NCBI RefSeq assembly: GCF_005503625.1
Contig: NZ_SCMX01000021.1
Location: 1 to 64,000, forward strand
Length of the DNA stretch: 64,000 nt
Direction of reading: 5' to 3'
Origin: Cupriavidus sp. 2SB
GTDB taxonomy: Bacteria > Pseudomonadota > Gammaproteobacteria > Burkholderiales > Burkholderiaceae
Shown one piece after another: positions 61,368-64,000 of the stretch (the stretch's first letter is position 1; each line of letters starts with the position of its first letter). The translations under genes were made by a program, and so were the position numbers. The notes beneath the pieces were generated by a model. The model worked only from the letters and a program-made list of their open reading frames with translations, had not been told where the DNA came from and did not search any database.

Positions 61368-62615
61368 TCAGCCGTACACCGGGAAGCGGCGGGTCAGGGC
61401 GGAGACTTGCTCGCGCACCTTCGCGATGTTGGCTTCGTCGTGCGGGTTGTCCAGCACGTCGGCGATCAGGTTGGCCACCTGGCGGGCTTCATCTTCCTTG
61501 AAGCCGCGTGTGGTCATGGCCGGCGAACCCAGGCGAACACCCGACGTCACGAACGGCTTTTCCGGATCGTTCGGAATGGCGTTCTTGTTGACGGTGATAT
61601 GTGCATCGCCGAGGATCTTCTCGGCTTCCTTGCCGGTGATCTTCTTGGCGCGCAGGTCCACCAGCATCACGTGGCTCTCGGTCTTGCCGGAGACGATGCG
61701 CAGGCCGCGCGAAATCAGCGTCTCGGCCATGACGGCGGCGTTCTTCACCACCTGTTCCTGGTAGGCCTTGAACTCGGGCTGCAGCGCTTCCTTGAAGGCC
61801 ACGGCCTTGCCGGCGATCACGTGCATCAGCGGGCCACCCTGGATACCCGGGAAAATTGCCGAGTTGATGGCCTTCTCATGCTCGGCCTTCATCAGGATCA
61901 CGCCGCCGCGCGGGCCGCGCAGGCTCTTGTGCGTGGTGGTGGTCACGAAATCGGCGTGCGGCACCGGGTTCGGATACACACCCGCGGCGATCAGGCCGGC
62001 GTAGTGGGCCATGTCCACCATGAAGTAGGCGCCAACAGCCTTGGCCACCTGGGCGATGCGTTCGAAGTCGATGCGCAGCGAGAACGCCGAGGCACCGGCG
62101 ATGATCATCTTCGGCTTGGTTTCCTGGGCCTTCTTTTCCAGGGCATCGTAGTCAATGTCTTCCTGGGCGTTCAGGCCGTAGCTGACCACATTGAACCACT
62201 TGCCGCTCATGTTCAGTGCCATGCCGTGGGTCAGGTGACCGCCTTCGGCCAGGCTCATGCCCATGATCGTGTCGCCCGGCTTGAGCATGGCGAAGAACAC
62301 GCCCTGGTTGGCTTGCGAGCCCGAGTTCGGCTGAACGTTGGCGGCATCGGCGCCAAACAGCTGCTTCACGCGGTCGATGGCCAGTTGCTCCACCACGTCG
62401 ACGTACTCGCAGCCGCCGTAGTAACGCTTGCCGGGATAGCCTTCGGCGTACTTGTTGGTCAGTTGCGAGCCCTGGGCGGCCATCACGGCCGGCGAGGTGT
62501 AGTTTTCGGAAGCAATCAGTTCGATGTGGTCTTCCTGGCGCTGGTTTTCCTTCTGGATAGCGGCGAAGACTTCGGGGTCGATCTGCTCGATCGTGAAACG
62601 GCTGCGTTCAAACAT
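61368..62615 (-). CDS. glyA: Serine hydroxymethyltransferase
   Basis: 415-aa PLP enzyme converting serine and tetrahydrofolate to glycine and 5,10-methylene-THF, a main source of one-carbon units. It has [45 protein letters not shown], and the PLP Lys in [14 protein letters not shown] (Lys230). ATG 62615 gives the family start [11 protein letters not shown]; the longer frame runs into the riboswitch. Its leader carries a ZTP riboswitch, so expression should follow the 10-formyl-THF shortage signal. Confidence 0.97.
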   Translation of the reverse strand: MFERSRFTIEQIDPEVFAAIQKENQRQEDHIELIASENYTSPAVMAAQGSQLTNKYAEGYPGKRYYGGCEYVDVVEQLAIDRVKQLFGADAANVQPNSGSQANQGVFFAMLKPGDTIMGMSLAEGGHLTHGMALNMSGKWFNVVSYGLNAQEDIDYDALEKKAQETKPKMIIAGASAFSLRIDFERIAQVAKAVGAYFMVDMAHYAGLIAAGVYPNPVPHADFVTTTTHKSLRGPRGGVILMKAEHEKAINSAIFPGIQGGPLMHVIAGKAVAFKEALQPEFKAYQEQVVKNAAVMAETLISRGLRIVSGKTESHVMLVDLRAKKITGKEAEKILGDAHITVNKNAIPNDPEKPFVTSGVRLGSPAMTTRGFKEDEARQVANLIADVLDNPHDEANIAKVREQVSALTRRFPVYG

Positions 62616-62789
62616 GGCGTGACTCGTCGGTAAAAAGGGGAGCGGATGGCACAAACGGCATGAGAATCGTGTGTGACCGGCTGGGATGAATCTTGGCTGA
62701 ATCTGGGATAGGGCGCGCGGGGAAAGCACGGCGTCCTGCTCCGGACTGGTATGTACCAGCCGGTGCGGGGCGCACCCTGCTTCCCATTC

Positions 62790-62890
62790 GCTGCCCAGGC
62801 GAGCGGCAGGCGCTTATGAACTTCACGCCTAAAGATCTTGCGCTTCCTCGTGGTAGTACCCACTGACTTCGCCAGTCGCGCAAGGTGGAA
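62790..62890 (-). promoter_or_regulatory. ZTP (pfl) riboswitch upstream of glyA
   Basis: On the transcribed strand both conserved halves of the pfl motif are present in order. The first is GACUGGCG (62877-62870), GUGGG...CCAC and GAGGAAGCG; the second, after a variable stem region, is GCCGCUCGCCUGGGCA (62807-62792). ZTP/AICAR 5'-triphosphate accumulates when 10-formyl-THF is short, and this class often controls glyA and other folate/purine genes. Downstream (62789-62700) lie hairpins GGTGC/GCACC and CTGGTA/TACCAG, with no U-run, so translation-level or Rho-linked control is as likely as an intrinsic terminator. Confidence 0.9.
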
Positions 62891-62902
62891 TGGTTGCCGC
62901 AG

Positions 62903-62931
62903 AGTTTATGCGAACGCGCGGCTTGCTGCAA
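62903..62931 (-). promoter_or_regulatory. Promoter of the glyA leader
   Basis: On the minus strand TTGCAG (62931-62926), a 17-base spacer and TAAACT (62908-62903) form a reasonable sigma70 promoter, starting transcription near 62896, just before the riboswitch. In the 442-base divergent gap 62616-63057 the ybgC side shows only TACAAT at 63045-63050, without a good -35. Confidence 0.6.
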
Positions 62932-63057
62932 GCCGGTGCACGGGTGGCGCATGCCCCTCTACACCAGTCTCGTCAAGACCTTGTGGTGTATGGCTCGCAA
63001 CTTGCTGTTGCAAAGTCGCATGCGGGTTAACCAGTGCGCTCCGTTACAATGCCCGCC

Positions 63058-63462
63058 ATGCCAAATTTCACATGGCCGTTGCGCGTGTATTGGGAAGATA
63101 CCGACGCAGGCGGCGTGGTGTTTTACGCCAACTACCTGAAGTTTTTCGAACGGGCGCGCACCGAATGGCTGCGCTCGCTCGGCGTCGAACAACAGACCCT
63201 CGCCGATCAGTCCGGTGTGGTCTTCGTCGTACGCAGTACCGCTGTGGAATACAATGCGCCCGCCCGGCTGGATGACCAGCTGGAGATTCGTACGCATATT
63301 GAACGGGTCGGACCCGCATCGGTCCATTTCGCACAGGAAGCCTGGCGCGGCGAGCAGATGCTCGCCACCGGCAAGATCCGTGTGGGATGTGTCGACAAAA
63401 GCACGTTTAGGCCGGCTCCGATCCCTGCCCCTGTTCTCGCCACTATCAAAGACGCCCGATGA
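63058..63462 (+). CDS. ybgC: Acyl-CoA thioesterase YbgC (tol-pal system)
   Basis: 134-aa hot-dog thioesterase, first gene of the tol-pal cluster. The active-site signature VYWEDTDAGGVVFYANYLKFFERAR holds the catalytic Asp16; TEWLRSLGVEQ and VVRSTAVEYNAPARLDD follow. ATG 63058 gives MPNFTWPLRVYW; ATG 63049 is in frame too, and neither has a Shine-Dalgarno. Its stop overlaps the tolQ start (ATGA). Confidence 0.93.
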   Translation: MPNFTWPLRVYWEDTDAGGVVFYANYLKFFERARTEWLRSLGVEQQTLADQSGVVFVVRSTAVEYNAPARLDDQLEIRTHIERVGPASVHFAQEAWRGEQMLATGKIRVGCVDKSTFRPAPIPAPVLATIKDAR

Positions 63463-64000
63463 ATCCAGTGACCGTCACGCAAGACATGTCGATCATTACG
63501 CTGGTGATGCACGCCAGCCTGTTGGCACAGGCCGTCATGGCGCTGCTGCTGGTGATGTCGCTGTTCTCATGGACTTACATTTTCCGCAAGCACCTCGCAC
63601 TGCGTGCCGCCCGCACGCAGACCGAAGGCTTCGAACGTGATTTCTGGGCCGGCGGCGACCTCCAGGCGCTTTACAACAGCGCCGTGAACAATCGCCACAA
63701 CACGGGCGCGCTCGAACGGATCTTCGAGTCCGGCATGGGCGAGTTCCTGAAGGCCCGCGAGCGCAGCAACGACGCCAGCGCATTGCTCGACGCCGCCCGC
63801 CGCGCCATGCGTGCCGCCTATCAGCGTGAGATGGATGTACTCGAATCGCACCTGCCGTTCCTGGCGTCGGTCGGCTCCGTCAGCCCGTACATTGGCCTGT
63901 TCGGCACGGTGTGGGGCATCATGAATGCGTTCCGCGGCCTCTCGAATGTGCAGCAGGCTACGCTCGCATCGGTGGCCCCGGGTATTGCCGAAGCACTGGT
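63459..64000 (+). CDS. tolQ: Tol-Pal system protein TolQ, 3' end beyond the window
   Basis: First 180 residues of TolQ, the inner-membrane proton-channel partner of TolR that energises TolA for outer-membrane constriction. An N-terminal membrane segment at about 15-37 (VMHASLLAQAVMALLLVMSLFSW), a cytoplasmic loop (ALYNSAVNNRHNTGALERIFESGMGEFLKARERS), and LPFLASVGSVSPYIGLFGTVWGIMNAFRGLS are the ExbB/TolQ hallmarks. The frame is still open at 64000. Confidence 0.95.
   Translation, partial: MNPVTVTQDMSIITLVMHASLLAQAVMALLLVMSLFSWTYIFRKHLALRAARTQTEGFERDFWAGGDLQALYNSAVNNRHNTGALERIFESGMGEFLKARERSNDASALLDAARRAMRAAYQREMDVLESHLPFLASVGSVSPYIGLFGTVWGIMNAFRGLSNVQQATLASVAPGIAEAL

Noticed and set aside
61407..62633. 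408-codon plus-strand open frame over glyA
   Set aside because: Shadow of the glyA coding strand, His/Val/Gly-rich without any family motif.
62700..62890. Glycine riboswitch upstream of glyA
   Set aside because: The expected GGAGAG-type aptamer core is missing, whereas both halves of the ZTP/pfl consensus are present.
1..64000. CRISPR arrays, insertion sequences, prophage or integron features
   Set aside because: I saw no regularly spaced repeats, transposase or integrase frames, or terminal inverted repeats; the only long repeat is the pilin leader duplication.

Overview
This is a GC-rich, gene-dense stretch of a Gram-negative chromosome. The organism is most likely a betaproteobacterium of the Burkholderiaceae, and the gene families and order (nrdR-glyA-ybgC-tolQ, ribD-ribE-ribBA-ribH-nusB, waaC-waaA) look most like Cupriavidus or Ralstonia. 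That is an inference from content and order, not from a database match. I see no insertion sequence, prophage or CRISPR array.

Positions 1-19000 are envelope polysaccharide genes. A FlaA1/CapD-type dehydratase (cut by the window edge) and a Wzz-like chain-length protein run rightward. They meet a tightly coupled leftward operon of two glycosyltransferases, an undecaprenyl-phosphate sugar transferase, a Wzx-like flippase and a third glycosyltransferase. Divergent from it are phosphomanno/glucomutase, waaC and waaA. Next come a secreted GH78 rhamnosidase, an OafA-type acyltransferase with an SGNH domain, a META/DUF4377 lipoprotein and a WaaL-type O-antigen ligase.

Positions 19000-38300 are mostly housekeeping: a tolC / rhodanese / isoaspartate methyltransferase-like set, a TetR regulator with a probable operator, YkgJ and DUF1439 proteins, uppP, trmB, tRNA-Gly(CCC), an aldose 1-epimerase, a GST, acetoacetyl-CoA synthetase and ubiD. 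A probable 6S RNA with a near-consensus promoter lies upstream of a lytic transglycosylase. An aminotransferase, nusB, ribH and a RibBA whose second domain has lost its catalytic residues follow. A CaiB-type CoA-transferase lies antisense between ribBA and ribE/ribD.

Positions 40100-60800 are the most unusual part: three consecutive minor-pilin operons, all leftward, each encoding FimT/GspH, PilV, PilW, PilX, PilY1 and PilE-like proteins (cassettes A, B and C, right to left). The promoter/leader of cassette B, including an in-frame 18-codon remnant of the nrdR 3' end, is a diverged copy of the segment between nrdR and cassette A. The array therefore seems to have arisen by duplication anchored at nrdR. 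In cassette A the pilV start codons survive as a scar fused upstream of fimT. Cassette C ends 37 bases before ribD and carries a short PilY1 without the N-terminal half.

Positions 60748-64000 hold nrdR, then glyA preceded by a clear ZTP (pfl) riboswitch with its own promoter, then divergently ybgC and the start of tolQ.
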